A stretch of 64,000 bases of DNA, taken from Ptiloglossa arizonensis. Its lineage: Eukaryota > Arthropoda > Insecta > Hymenoptera > Colletidae. Location of the stretch: positions 62,001-126,000 of the forward strand of contig NW_027478463.1 in NCBI RefSeq assembly GCF_051014685.1, written 5' to 3'. How positions within the stretch are numbered: the first letter of the stretch is position 1; each line of letters begins with the position of its first letter. Positions 42,223 to 53,957 of the stretch are shown here, in pieces. The notes beneath the pieces are model-generated. The model was not told the origin of the DNA. It did not search any database and was given only the letters and a program-made list of their open reading frames with translations. The position numbers were made by a program, and so were the translations under genes.

Positions 42223-43014
42223 GGTTTCTCAAGCATTCCTTAACTTCAAATTCCCATATCTCACGAACGGATTGACGAACTCGAGAAATTCCTGTTGCAT
42301 CTGAAAGCAGAAACTCGCCCGATTACAATGATGTGTGCACTTTTCCCCTAGGCCTTTGTAGTTACTGGTTTCGAGTATCAGACTTTCGAAAATTTTGATG
42401 ATATCTCAAGCATTCCTTAACTTCAAACTCCCATATCTCGCGAACGGAATGACGAACTCGAGAAATTCCTGTTGCATCTGAAAGTAGAGACTCGCCCGAT
42501 TAGGATGGTGTGTGTACTTTTCCCCTAGGCCATTCCAGTTATTCGTTTCTAGCATCAGAATTGCGAAAATTTCGATGGTTTCTCAACCATTCCATAACTT
42601 CAAACTCCCATATCTCGTGAACGGATTGACGAACTCGAGAAATTCCTGTTGCATCTGAAAGTGGAAACTCGCCCGATTAGAATGGTGTGTGTACTTTTCC
42701 CCGAGGCCATTCCAGTTATTCGTTTCTAGCATCAGAATTGCGAAAATTTCGATGGATTCTCAACCATTCCTTAACTTCAAACTCCCATATCTCGTGAACG
42801 GATTGACGAACTCGAGAAATTCCTGTTGCATCTGAAAGTGGAAACTCGCCCGATTACAAAGATATGTGTGTTTTTCCCCTAGGCCTAAGTAGTTATTGGT
42901 TTCGAGTATCAGACTTGCGAAAATTTTGATAGTTACCCGACCATTCCTTAACTTCAAACTCCCATATCTCGCGAACGGATTGACGAACTCGAGAAATTCC
43001 TGTTGCATCTGAAA

Positions 43015-46000
43015 GTAGAGTCTCGCCCGATTAGAATGGTGTGTGTACTTTTCCCCGAGGCCATTCCAGTTATTCGTTTCTAGCATCAGAATTGCGAAAA
43101 TTTCGATGGATTCTCAACCATTCCTTAACTTCAAACTCCCATATCTCGTGAACGGATTGACGAACTCGAGAAATTCCTGTTGCATCTGAAAGTGGAAACT
43201 CGCCCGATTACAACGGTATGTGTATTTTTCCCCTGGGGTTTTGTAGTTATTGGTTTCGAGTATCAGACTTGCGAAAATTTTGATGGTTTCTCAACCTATC
43301 CTTAATTTCAAACTCCCATATCTCACGAACGGATTGACGAACTCGAGAAATTCCTGTTGCATCTGAGAGTGGAAACTCGCCCGATTACAAAGGTATGTGC
43401 ATTTTTCCCCTAGGCCTTTGTAGTTATTGGTTTCGGGTATCAGACTTGCGAAAATTTTGATGGATCCTCAACCATTCCTTAAATTCAAACTCCCATACCT
43501 CGCGAACGGATTGACGAACTCGAGAAACTCCTGTTGCATCTGAGAGTGGAAACTCGCCCGATTACAAAGGTATGTGCATTTTTCCCCTAGGCCTTTGTAG
43601 TTATTGGTTTCGGGTATCAGACTTGCGAAAATTTTGATGGATCCTCAACCATTCCTTAAATTCAAACTCCCATACCTCGCGAACGGATTGACGAACTCGA
43701 GAAATTCCTGTTGCATCTGAAAGTAGAAACTCGCCCGATTACAAAGATATGTGTGTTTTTCACCTAGGTCTTTGTAGTTATTGGTTTCGGGTATCAGACA
43801 CGCGAAAATTTTGATAGTTTCTCAACCATTCTTTAACTTCAAACTCCCATTTCTCGCGAACGGATTGACGAACTCGAGAAATTCCTGTTGCATCTGAATT
43901 AGAAACTCGCCCGATTACAAAGATATGTGTGTTTTTCAACTAGGCCTGTGTAGTTATTGGTTTCGGGTAACAGACATGCGAAAATTTTGATAGTTTCTCA
44001 ACCATTCCTTAACTTCAAACTCCCATTTCTCGCGAACGGATTGACGAACTCGAGAAATTCCTGTTGCATCCGAAAGTAGAAACTCGCCCGATTACAAAGA
44101 TATGTGTGTTTTTCACCTAGGCCTGTGTAGTTATTGGTTTCAGGTATCAGACATGCGAAAATTTTGATTGCTTCTCAACCATTCCTTAACTTCAAACTCC
44201 CATTTCTCGCGAACGGATTGACGAACTGGAGAAATTCCTGTTGCATCTGAAAGTAGAAACTCGCCCGATTACAAAGATATGTGTGTTTTTCACCTAGGTC
44301 TTTGTAGTTATTGGTTTCGGGTATCAGACACGCGAAAATTTTGATAGTTTCTCAACCATTCCTTAACTTCAAACTCCCATATCTCGCGAACGGATTGACG
44401 AACTCGAGAAATTCCTGTTGCATCTGAAAGTAGAGTCTCGCCCGATTAGAATGGTGTGTGTACTTTTCCCCGAGGCCATTCCAGTTATTCGTTTCTAGCA
44501 TCAGAATTGCGAAAATTTCGATGGATTCTCAACCATTCCTTAACTTCAAACTCCCATATCTCGTGAACGGATTGACGAACTCGAGAAATTCCTGTTGCAT
44601 CTGAAAGTGGAAACTCGCCCGATTACAACGGTATGTGTATTTTTCCCCTGGGGTTTTGTAGTTATTGGTTTCGAGTAACAGACTTGCGAAAATTTTGATG
44701 GTTTCTCAACCTATCCTTAATTTCAAACTCCCATATCTCACGAACGGATTGACGAACTCGAGAAATTCCTGTTGCATCTGAAAGCAGAAACTCGCCCGAT
44801 TACAAAGATATGTGTGTTTTTCACCTAGGCCTGTGTAGTTATTGGTTTCGGGTATCAGACATGCGAAAATTTTGATAGTTTCTCAACCATTCCTTAACTT
44901 CAAACTCCCATTTCTCGCGAACGGATTGACGAACTCGAGAAATTCCTGTTGCATCTGAATTAGAAACTCGCCCGATTACAAAGATATGTGTGTTTTTTAA
45001 CTAGGCCTGTGTAGTTATTGGTTTCGGGTAACAGACATGCGAAAATTTTGATAGTTTCTCAACCATTCCTTAACTTCAAACTCCCATTTCTCGCGAACGG
45101 ATTGACGGACTCGAGAAATTCCTGTTGCATCCGAAAGTAGAAACTCGCCCGATTACAAAGATATGTGTGTTTTTCACCTAGGCCTGTGTAGTTATTGGTT
45201 TCGGGTATCAGACATGCGAAAATTTTGATTGTTTCTCAACCATTCCTTAACTTCAAACTCCCATTTCTCGCGAACGGATTGACGAACTCGAGAAATTCCT
45301 GTTGCATCTGAAAGTAGAAACTCGCCCGATTACAAAGATATGTGTGTTTTTCACCTAGGTCTTTGTTGTTATTGGTTTCGGGTATCAGACACGCGAAAAT
45401 TTTGATAGTTTCTCAACCATTCCTTAACTTCAAACTCCCATATCTCGCGAACGGATTGACGAACTCGAGAAATTCCTGTTGCATCTGAGAGTGGAAACTC
45501 GCCCGATTACAAAGGTATGTGCATTTTTCCCCTAGGCCTTTGCAGTTATTGGTTTCGTGTATCAGACTTTCGAAAATTTTGATGGTTTCTCAAGCATTCC
45601 TTAACTTCAAACTCCCATATCTCGCGAACGGATTGACGAACTCGAGAAATTCCTGTTGCATCTGAAATTAGAAACTCGCCCGATTACAAAGATATGTGTG
45701 TTTTTCCCCTAGGCCTAAGTAGTTATTGGTTTCGAGTATCAGACTTGCAAAAATTTTGATGGTTTCTCAACCTATCCTTAATTTCAAACTCCCATATCTC
45801 ACGAACGGATTGACAAACTCGAGAAATTCCTGTTGCATCTGAAAGCAGAAACTCGCCCGATTACAATGGTGTGTGCACTTTTCCCCTAAGTCATTCCAGT
45901 TATTGGTTTCGAGTATCAGACCAGCGAAAATTTTGATGGTCTCTCTAGCATTCCTTAACTTCAAACTCCCATATCTCGCGAACGGATTGACGAACTCGAG

Positions 46001-49000
46001 AAATTCCTGTTGCATCTGAAATTAGAAACTCGCCCGATTACAAAGATATGTGTGTTTTTCCCCTAGGCCTAAGTAGTTATTGGTTTCGAGTATCAGACTT
46101 GCGAAAATTTTGATAGTTACCCGACCATTCCTTAACTTCAAACTCCCATATCTCGCGAACGGATTGACGAACTCGAGAAATTCCTGTTGCATCTGAAAGT
46201 AGAGTCTCGCCCGATTAGAATGGTGTGTGTACTTTTCCCCGAGGCCATTCCAGTTATTCGTTTCTAGCATCAGAATTGCGAAAATTTCGATGGATTCTCA
46301 ACCATTCCTTAACTTCAAACTCCCATATCTCGTGAACGGATTGACGAACTCGAGAAATTCCTGTTGCATCCGAAAGTGGAAACTCGCCCGATTACAAAGA
46401 TATGTGTGTTTTTCACCTAGGTCTTTGAAGTTATTGGTTTCGGGTAACAGACATGCGAAAATTTTGATAGTTTCCCAACCATTCCTTAATTTCAAACTTC
46501 CATATCTCACGAACGGATTGACGAACTCGAGAAATTCCTGTTGCATCCGAAAGCAGAAACTCGCCCGATTACAATGGTGTGTGCACTTTTCCCCTAAGTC
46601 ATTCCAGTTATTGGTTTCGAGTATCAGACCAGCGAAAATTTTGATGGTTTCTCAAGCATTCCTAACCTTCAAACTCCCATACCTCGCGAACGGATTGACG
46701 AACTCGAAAATTCCTGTTGCATCTGAAAGTAGCAACTCGCCCGATTACAAAGATATGTGTGTTTTTCACCTAGGTCTTTGAAGTTATTGGTTTCGGGTAA
46801 CAGACATGCGAAAATTTTGATAGTTTCTCAACCATTCCTTAACTTCAAACTCCCATTTCTCGCGAACGGATTGACGAACTCGAGAAATTCCTGTTGCATC
46901 CGAAAGTAGAAACTCGCCCGATTACAAAGATATGTGTGTTTTTCACCTAGGCCTGTGTAGTTATTGGTTTCGGGTATCAGACATGCGAAAATTTTGATTG
47001 TTTCTCAACCATTCCTTAACTTCAAACTCCCATTTCTCGCGAACGGATTGACGAACTCGAGAAATTCCTGTTGCATCTGAAAGTAGAAACTCGCCCGATT
47101 ACAAAGATATGTGTGTTTTTCCCCTAGGCCTAAGTAGTTATTGGTTTCGAGTATCAGACTTGCGAAAATTTTGATAGTTACCCGACCATTCCTTAACTTC
47201 AAACTCCCATATCTCGCGAACGGATTGACGAACTCGAGAAATTCCTGTTGCATCTGAAAGTAGAGTCTCGCCCGATTAGAATGGTGTGTGTACTTTTCCC
47301 CGAGGCCATTCCAGTTATTCGTTTCTAGCATCAGAATTGCGAAAATTTCGATGGATTCTCAACCATTCCTTAACTTCAAACTCCCATATCTCGTGAACGG
47401 ATTGACGAACTCGAGAAATTCCTGTTGCATCTGAAAGTGGAAACTCGCCCGATTACAAAGATATGTGTGTTTTTCACCTAGGTCTTTGAAGTTATTGGTT
47501 TCGGGTAACAGACATGCGAAAATTTTGATAGTTTCTCAACCATTCCTTAATTTCAAACTTCCATATCTCACGAACGGATTGACGAACTCGAGAAATTCCT
47601 GTTGCATCCGAAAGCAGAAACTCGCCCGATTACAATGGTGTGTGCACTTTTCCCCTAAGTCATTCCAGTTATTGGTTTCGAGTATCAGACCAGCGAAAAT
47701 TTTGATGGTTTCTCAAGCATTCCTAACCTTCAAACTCCCATACCTCGCGAACGGATTGACGAACTCGAAAATTCCTGTTGCATCTGAAAGTAGAAACTCG
47801 CCCGATTACAAAGATATGTGTGTTTTTCACCTAGGTCTTTGAAGTTATTGGTTTTGGGTAACAGACATGCGAAAATTTTGATAGTTTCTCAACCATTCCT
47901 TAACTTCAAACTCCCATTTCTCGCGAACGGATTGACGAACTCGAGAAATTCCTGTTGCATCCGAAAGTAGAAACTCGCCCGATTACAAAGATATGTGTGT
48001 TTTTCACCTAGGCCTGTGTAGTTATTGGTTTCGGGTATCAGACATGCGAAAATTTTGATTGTTTCTCAACCATTCCTTAACTTCAAACTCCCATTTCTCG
48101 CGAACGGATTGACGAACTCGAGAAATTCCTGTTGCATCTGAAAGTAGAAACTCGCCCGATTACAAAGATATGTGTGTTTTTCACCTAGGTCTTTGTAGTT
48201 ATTGGTTTCGGGTATCAGACACGCGAAAATTTTGATAGTTTCTCAACCATTCCTTAACTTCAAACTCCCATATCTCGCGAACGGATTGACGAACTCGAGA
48301 AATTCCTGTTGCATCTGAAAGTAGAGTCTCGCCCGATTAGAATGGTGTGTGTACTTTTCCCCGAGGCCATTCCAGTTATTCGTTTCTAGCATCAGAATTG
48401 CGAAAATTTCGATGGATTCTCAACCATTCCTTAACTTCAAACTCCCATATCTCGTGAACGGATTGACGAACTCGAGAAATTCCTGTTGCATCTGAAAGTG
48501 GAAACTCGCCCGATTACAACGGTATGTGTATTTTTCCCCTGGGGTTTTGTAGCTATTGGTTTCGAGTAACAGACTTGCGAAAATTTTGATGGTTTCTCAA
48601 CCTATCCTTAATATCAAACTCCCATATCTCACGAACGGATTGACGAACTCGAGAAATTCCTGTTGCATCCGAAAGCAGAAACTCGCCCGATTACAATGGT
48701 GTGTGCACTTTTCCCCTAAGTCATTCCAGTTATTGGTTTCGAGTATCAGACCAGCGAAAATTATGATGCTTTCTCAAGCATTCCTAACATTCAAACTCCC
48801 ATATCTCGCGAACGGAATGACGAACTCGAGAAATTCCTGTTGCATCTTAAAGTAGAAACTCGCCCGATTACAAAGATATGTGTGTTTTTCACCTAGGCCT
48901 GTGTAGTTATTGGTTTCGGGTATCAGACATGCGAAAATTTTGATGGTTTCTCAAGCATTCCTAACCTTCAAACTCCCATACCTCGCGAACGGAATGACGA

Positions 49001-51866
49001 ACTCGAGAAATTCCTGTTGCATCTGAAAGTAGAAACTCGCCCGATTACAAAGATATGTGTGTTTTTCAACTAGGCCTGTGTAGTTATTGGTATCGGGTAA
49101 CAGACATGCGAAAATTTTGATAGTTTCTCAACCATTCCTTAACTTCAAACTCCCATTTCTCGCGAACGGATTGACGAACTCTAGAAATTCCTGTTGCATC
49201 CGAAAGTAGAAACTCGCCCGATTACAAAGATATGTGTATTTTTCACCTAGGCCTGTGTAGTTATTGGTTTCGGGTATCAGACATGCGAAAATTTTGATTG
49301 TTTCTCAACCATTCCTTAACTTCAAACTCCCATTTCTCGCGAACGGATTGACGAACTCGAGAAATTCCTGTTGCATCTGAAAGTAGAAACTCGCCCGATT
49401 ACAAAGATATGTGTGTTTTTCACCTAGGTCTTTGTAGTTATTGGTTTCGGGTATCAGACACGCGAAAATTTTGATAGTTTCTCAACCATTCCTTAACTTC
49501 AAACTCCCATATCTCGCGAACGGATTGACGAACTCGAGAAATTCCTGTTGCATCTGAAAGTAGAGTCTCGCCCGATTAGAATGGTGTGTGTACTTTTCCC
49601 CGAGGCCATTCCAGTTATTCGTTTCTAGCATCAGAATTGCGAAAATTTCGATGGATTCTCAACCATTCCTTAACTTCAAACTCCCATTTCTCGCGAACGG
49701 ATTGACGAACTCGAGAAATTCCTGTTGCATCCGAAAGTAGAAACTCGCCCGATTACAAAGATATGTGTATTTTTCACCTAGGCCTGTGTAGCTATTGGTT
49801 TCGAGTAACAGACTTGCGAAAATTTTGATGGTTTCTCAACCTATCCTTAATTTCAAACTCCCATATCTCACGAACGGATTGACGAACTCGAGAAATTCCT
49901 GTTGCATCCGAAAGCAGAAACTCGCCCGATTACAATGGTGTGTGCACTTTTCCCCTAAGTCATTCCAGTTATTGGTTTCGAGTATCAGACCAGCGAAAAT
50001 TATGATGCTTTCTCAAGCATTCCTAACATTCAAACTCCCATATCTCGCGAACGGAATGACGAACTCGAGAAATTCCTGTTGCATCTTAAAGTAGAAACTC
50101 GCCCGATTACAAAGATATGTGTGTTTTTCACCTAGGCCTGTGTAGTTATTGGTTTCGGGTATCAGACATGCGAAAGTTTTGATAGTTTCTCAAGCATTCC
50201 TTAACTTCAAACTCCCATTTCTCGCGAACGGATTGACGAACTCGAGAAATTCCTGTTGCATCTGAAAGTAGAAACTCGCCCGATTACAAAGATATGTGTG
50301 TTTTTCACCTAGGTCTTTGTAGTTATTGGTTTCGGGTATCAGACACGCGAAAATTTTGATAGTTTCTCAACCATTCCTTAACTTCAAACTCCCACTTCTC
50401 GCGAACGGATTGACGAACTCGAGAAATTCCTGTTGCATCCGAAAGTAGAAACTCGCCCGATTACAAAGATATGTGTGTTTTTCAACTAGGCCTGTGTAGT
50501 TATTGGTTTCGGGTATCAGACATGCGAAAATTTTGGTTGTTTCTCAACCATTCCTTAACTTCAAACTCCCATTTCTCGCGAACGGATTGACGAACTCGAG
50601 AAATTCCTGTTGCATCTGAAAGTAGAAACTCGCCCGATTACAAAGATATGTGTGTTTTTCACCTAGGACTTTGAAGTTATTGGTTTCGAGTATCAGACTT
50701 GCGAAAATTTTGATGGTTTCTCAACCTATCCTTAATTTCAAACTCCCATATCTCACGAACGGATTGACGAACTCGAGAAATTCCTGTTGCATCTGAAAGC
50801 AGAATCTCGCCCGATTACAATGGTGTGTGCACTTTTCCCCTATGTCATTCCAGTTATTGGTTTCGAGTGTCAGACCAGCGAAAATTTTGATGGTTTCTCA
50901 AGCATTCCTAACCTTCAAACTCCCATACCTCGCGAACGGAATGACGAACTCGAGAAATTCCTGTTGCATCTGAAAGTAGAAACTCGCCCGATTACAAAGG
51001 TATGTGTGTTTTTCAACTAGGCCTGTGTAGTTATTGGTTTCGGGTATCAGACATGCGAAAATTTTGATAGTTTCTCAACCATTCCTTAACTTCAAACTCC
51101 CATTTCTCGCGAACGGATTGACGAACTCGAGAAATTCCTGTTGCATCCGAAAGTAGAAACTCGCCCGATTACAAAGATATGTGTGTTTTTCACCTAAGCC
51201 TGTGTAGTTATTGGTTTCGGGTATCAGACATGCGAAAATTTTGGTTGTTTCTCAATCATTCCTTAACTTCAAACTCCCATTTCTCGCGAACGGATTGTCG
51301 AACTCGAGAAATTCCTGTTGCATCTGAAAGTAGAAACTCGCCCGATTACAAAGATATGTGTGTTTTTCACCTAGGTCTTTGAAGTTATTGGTTTCGTGTA
51401 ACAGACATGCGAAAATTTTGATAGTTTCTCAACCATTCCTTAACTTCAAACTCCCATTTCTCGCGAACGGATTGACGAACTCGAGAAATTCCTGTTGCAT
51501 CCGAAAGTAGAAACTCGCCCGATTACAAAGATATGTGTGTTTTTCACCTAGGCCTGTGTAGTTATTGGTTTCGGGTATCAGACATGCGAAAATTTTGATT
51601 GTTTCTCAACCATTCCTTAACTTCAAACTCCCATTTCTCGCGAACGGATTGACGAACTCGAGAAATTCCTGTTGCATCTGAAAGTAGAAACTCGCCCGAT
51701 TACAAAGATATGTGTGTTTTTCACCTAGGTCTTTGTAGTTATTGGTTTCGGGTATCAGACACGCGAAAATTTTGATAGTTTCTCAACCATTCCTTAACTT
51801 CAAACTCCCATATCTCGCGAACGGATTGACGAACTCGAGAAATTCCTGTTGCATCTGAAAGTAGAG
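43015..51866. repeat. higher-order units marked by the GTAGAGTCTCG monomer
   Basis: The marker GTAGAGTCTCG followed by TTAGAATGG starts at 43,015, 44,430, 46,199, 47,260, 48,321, 49,560 and 51,861. The spacings are 1,415, 1,769, 1,061, 1,061, 1,239 and 2,301 bp, which are 8, 10, 6, 6, 7 and 13 monomers within 1 bp. Each marker is followed by the CCGAGGCCATTCCAG / TTTCTAGCATCAG monomer. The monomer after that varies: some units continue with CCCCTGGGGTTTTG, others with CACCTAGGTC. Confidence 0.85.
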
Positions 51867-51978
51867 TCTCGCCCGATTAGAATGGTGTGTGTACTTTTCC
51901 CCGAGGCCATTCCAGTTATTCGTTTCTAGCATCAGAATTGCGAAAATTTCGATGGATTCTCAACCATTCCTTAACTTC

Positions 51979-51993
51979 AAACTCCCATATCTC
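51979..51993. repeat. target-site duplication, left copy
   Basis: AAACTCCCATATCTC, satellite sequence immediately before the retrotransposon. The same 15 bases follow its A tail. The first A residues are ambiguous with the tail, so the firm duplication is 13 bp (ACTCCCATATCTC). Confidence 0.85.
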
Positions 51994-52009
51994 ACTCGTG
52001 GGATCCAAA
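51994..52009 (+). other. very short 5' leader / 5' junction of the retrotransposon
   Basis: Only about 16 nt separate the satellite from the ORF1 start. Six of these (CTCGTG, 51,995-52,000) equal the satellite sequence spanning the right junction (57,734-57,739), so the part unique to the element may be just GGATCCAAA. Either the element has lost most of its 5' UTR by incomplete reverse transcription, or its leader is naturally tiny. The CTCGTG repetition with a spare A could reflect microhomology at the 5' join. Confidence 0.6.
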
Positions 52010-52453
52010 ATGGATAAAAATAATTCAAAAAAAAAAAAGGGGGGAGGGGGGACGGTGCGTGTGGCGCGAGGGGTGGCGACGGAGGGGGCACTCGTGCCCC
52101 ACCCGGCGCCGTTCGAGGAGGGGGACGAGACGGCGTCGGTCTCGTCCCTGGCGTCCGCGACCAGCGCCGCGGGCGTAAAGAGGCGCAGGACGGTGGAGGG
52201 GCGGAGGACGGAGGAAGATCCGTCCACGTCCGCTGCTCCACCGTTGCTCACGGTGACCGACGGGGAGGAGGACCTCAGGGACGAGGATACGGCCCATGTA
52301 TCGGCCCGTATTGCCTCGTCCCTGAGGTCTATTGAGAAGGTGGCCACCACCTCGCGAGGGCTGACTACAGCATCCGCGAGGTCGGTTGGCCAGGCCGCGA
52401 CGGAGGCGCGAAGGGCTCTCCAGGAGCTGGGACGCCGTGTACCAGCTGCCTTG

Positions 52454-52555
52454 GAGTGCACGAACGCCCAGCTAAGGCAGCGTGTGGAGGCGCTGCAGGA
52501 CGAGCTTGCGTGCTTGCGGAGGGAATCGGACGCCCTTAGGAGGCGCCCTCATCCG
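52454..52555 (+). other. coiled-coil-like segment of ORF1
   Basis: Residues ~149-182 of ORF1 (start of segment ECTNAQLRQRVEALQDEL) show leucine, valine and alanine at heptad-like positions with charged residues between, and no proline. ORF1 proteins of several non-LTR elements self-associate through such segments. Assignment is by eye. Confidence 0.5.
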
Positions 52556-53055
52556 GGGCCGACGGGCGTATGCACGTGTGGGGGAGGGAAAGCGGGAGCT
52601 CCCCCCACACCAGCGGCGTCCACGAGGAGCATCGAGCTCCTCATGGACGCCAAGATGGCGGCCATGATGGCCGTCATCCGCGGGGAAATACGGGCGGCGC
52701 TTCGCCCCAAGGACGGAGCGCCGGCGGGACAGAGGACCGGGCCCGGTAAACAACCGAGGGGCGGGGGACCGCAGGGGGGGACCATCGCGGCTCCGGGCCC
52801 TGCGGCAAAGACGAAGGGCAAGGGTGCCGTGGTGGGGGCGACGGCGGGGGCACAAATGCCTCCGCCGCCGCCCCCATCCGGTCCCTTGTGGACGGAGGTC
52901 CTGGGCCGAAGGGCGGGAAGGACGGCGAGGAGGGCGGCCCGGGTGCCGCAGCTTCCCCCGCCGGTTGCCCCGAAGAGGGACGGAAAGGCGGGGAGGGCGA
53001 AGCCCCGTCTGGGACGCCCCCCTTCAACGGCAGCAGTCATGCTGACCGTCCCGGA

Positions 53056-53066
53056 GGGGGGGGGGG
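53056..53066 (+). other. G11 run: site of the ORF1 frameshift
   Basis: Eleven consecutive G follow CCGGA. Upstream coding frame reads ...MLTVPEGGG and then leaves into ASPTGR and a stop at 53,086. The conserved downstream segment starting VSYGEVM is in the next frame. A one-base change in the run would join them. Homopolymer slippage (biological, or an assembly error) is the simplest cause; programmed frameshifting is possible but less likely. Confidence 0.8.
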
Positions 53067-53514
53067 CGTCTCCTACGGGGAGGTGATGGCGGCGGCCAAG
53101 GAAAAGATATCCTTGGCCGCACTCGCCATCGAGTCGGTCCGCCCGAGATGGGCGGTGACGGGGGCGCTCATGCTGCGCGTGAGCGGCCCCGACAACGCAG
53201 CCAGGGCGGACCGACTGGCCGAAAAGCTGGGCGAGGCCTTGGCACCCCGGGGTGTCAGGGTCGCCCGGCCCACAAAGAGCGCGGAGCTGCGCGTTTGTGG
53301 GCTGGACGACTCGGTCACCCGGGAGGAGGTGGCCAGGGCGCTGGCCCGGGCCGGTGGCTGCTCTGAGGGGGACATCCGGACCGGGGAGGTCCGGCGGTCC
53401 TCCACCGGCCTGGGAGCGGTGTGGGCACGGTGCCCTCTTCCGGCTGCCCGGAAGTTAGAAGCAGTCGGGAGGATCGTGGTGGGGTGGGTGTTGGCGAGGA
53501 TCGAGGTCCTCGCC

Positions 53515-53517
53515 TAA
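53515..53517 (+). other. in-frame TAA interrupting ORF1 before the zinc knuckles
   Basis: The codon reads TAA between ARIEVLA and RPLQCYRC with no change of frame, and both sides are typical R1-clade Gag sequence, so this is a nonsense change rather than a natural end. It would remove all three zinc knuckles. Confidence 0.85.
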
Positions 53518-53529
53518 CGCCCACTCCAG

Positions 53530-53715
53530 TGCTACCGCTGTCTGGAGACGGGCCATGTCAGGCAGCGGTGCACCTCCGCGGTGGACCGCAGCGGTACTTG
53601 TTACCGCTGCGGTGCCGAAGGCCACCGCGCGAGCCACTGCGCGGCGGCCCCCAAGTGCCCGCTGTGTGCGGACATGGGGAGACCCGCCGCGCACCGAATG
53701 GGGGGGAAGCAATGT
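53530..53715 (+). other. three CCHC zinc knuckles of ORF1
   Basis: Knuckle 1 spans CYRCLETGHVRQRC, knuckle 2 CYRCGAEGHRASHC, and knuckle 3 CPLC...H...C with CX2CX8HX6C spacing. Three consecutive knuckles near the ORF1 C-terminus are the usual arrangement of R1-clade elements and bind nucleic acid. All zinc ligands are present although a stop lies upstream. Confidence 0.9.
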
Positions 53716-53952
53716 ACCCACCCATCCCGACGAGGGCAGAGGAGGGGGGCGCCGGGGCCGCTCCCGGCGCCGGTGAGAGCGGCCCCAGCTGCGAGCGCCG
53801 CGGCTCCCGCGGACCTGGCCGCGACCGACGCGACGGCCGCAAGGAAGAGGTCGGAGGCGGCGACGGCGTTGGTGTCCGCGATGGAGGTGGACATCGGCCC
53901 CGCCGCCGTCCTCACGGAGGTGCCACCAGGAGGCGGTGAGGAGGCCATCAAA

Positions 53953-53957
53953 TAATG
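53953..53957 (+). promoter_or_regulatory. TAATG stop-start overlap between ORF1 and ORF2
   Basis: The ORF1 stop TAA (53,953-53,955) shares its last A with the ORF2 start ATG (53,955-53,957). In the R1-clade element SART1 the same UAAUG arrangement is known to drive ORF2 translation by termination-reinitiation. The same coupling is therefore the likely mechanism here. The overlap itself is undamaged. Confidence 0.85.

Larger units (their letters stand above)
40530..51993. repeat. 177-bp satellite array, right domain (left of the insertion)
   Basis: Same 177-bp repeat and orientation as the left domain, but with different dominant variants: linkers of the type ATTACAAAGATATGTGTG with TTTTTCACCTAGGCC, a TGGTGTGTGCACTTTTCC type with CAGACCAGCG, and a TTAGAATGGTGTGTG type with CCGAGGCCATTCCAG and TTTCTAGCATCAGAATTGCG. 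Distinct types recur as higher-order units at multiples of the monomer. The domain ends inside a monomer at the retrotransposon junction. Short open frames here repeat the same residues each monomer and are by-products of the repeat. Confidence 0.96.
52010..53955 (+). pseudogene. retrotransposon ORF1 (Gag-like nucleic-acid-binding protein), frameshifted and with a premature stop
   Basis: In related elements ORF1 protein binds the element RNA to form the ribonucleoprotein used in target-primed integration. The start chosen is the ATG at 52,010 (MDKNNSKKKK), because it has an AAAATGG context and is the first ATG inside the element; the open frame extends upstream only into satellite. Order: basic and Gly-rich N-terminus; an acidic, Ser-rich stretch; a leucine-rich coiled-coil-like segment at residues ~149-182; a Pro/Gly/Ala-rich linker; a conserved region beginning VSYGEVMAAAKEK; then zinc knuckles at 53,530-53,571 and 53,599-53,640 (both CX2CX4HX4C) and 53,656-53,715 (CX2CX8HX6C). 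The frame shifts at the G11 run at 53,056-53,066: the upstream frame stops at 53,086 while the conserved region continues in the next frame. A TAA at 53,515-53,517 interrupts it four codons before the first knuckle cysteine. Undamaged length would be about 648 residues, within the range of R1-clade ORF1. It ends in TAATG, overlapping ORF2 by one base. Confidence 0.9.

Noticed and set aside
38692..43086. Minus-strand open frames of 82-108 codons with repeated MQQEFLEFVNPFARYGSLKLRNG
   Set aside because: They lie wholly in the satellite, repeat the same residues every 59 codons and start and stop at random monomers. No signal, domain or frame-specific conservation suggests a gene.
46227..46781. 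184-codon plus-strand open frame
   Set aside because: It is three satellite monomers read through in one frame; the length results from 177 being divisible by three.
1..51993. CRISPR-like regular repeats
   Set aside because: There are no unique spacers: the whole 177-bp unit repeats, and no cas genes are present.
51887..52009. Upstream extension of ORF1 into the left flank
   Set aside because: The extra 41 codons are satellite sequence shared with other monomers; the ATG at 52,010 inside the element is the better start.
53056..53066. Programmed ribosomal frameshift in ORF1
   Set aside because: A plain G11 run with no clear slippery heptamer, and with another disabling stop nearby, is better explained by an indel. 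Kept only as an alternative.
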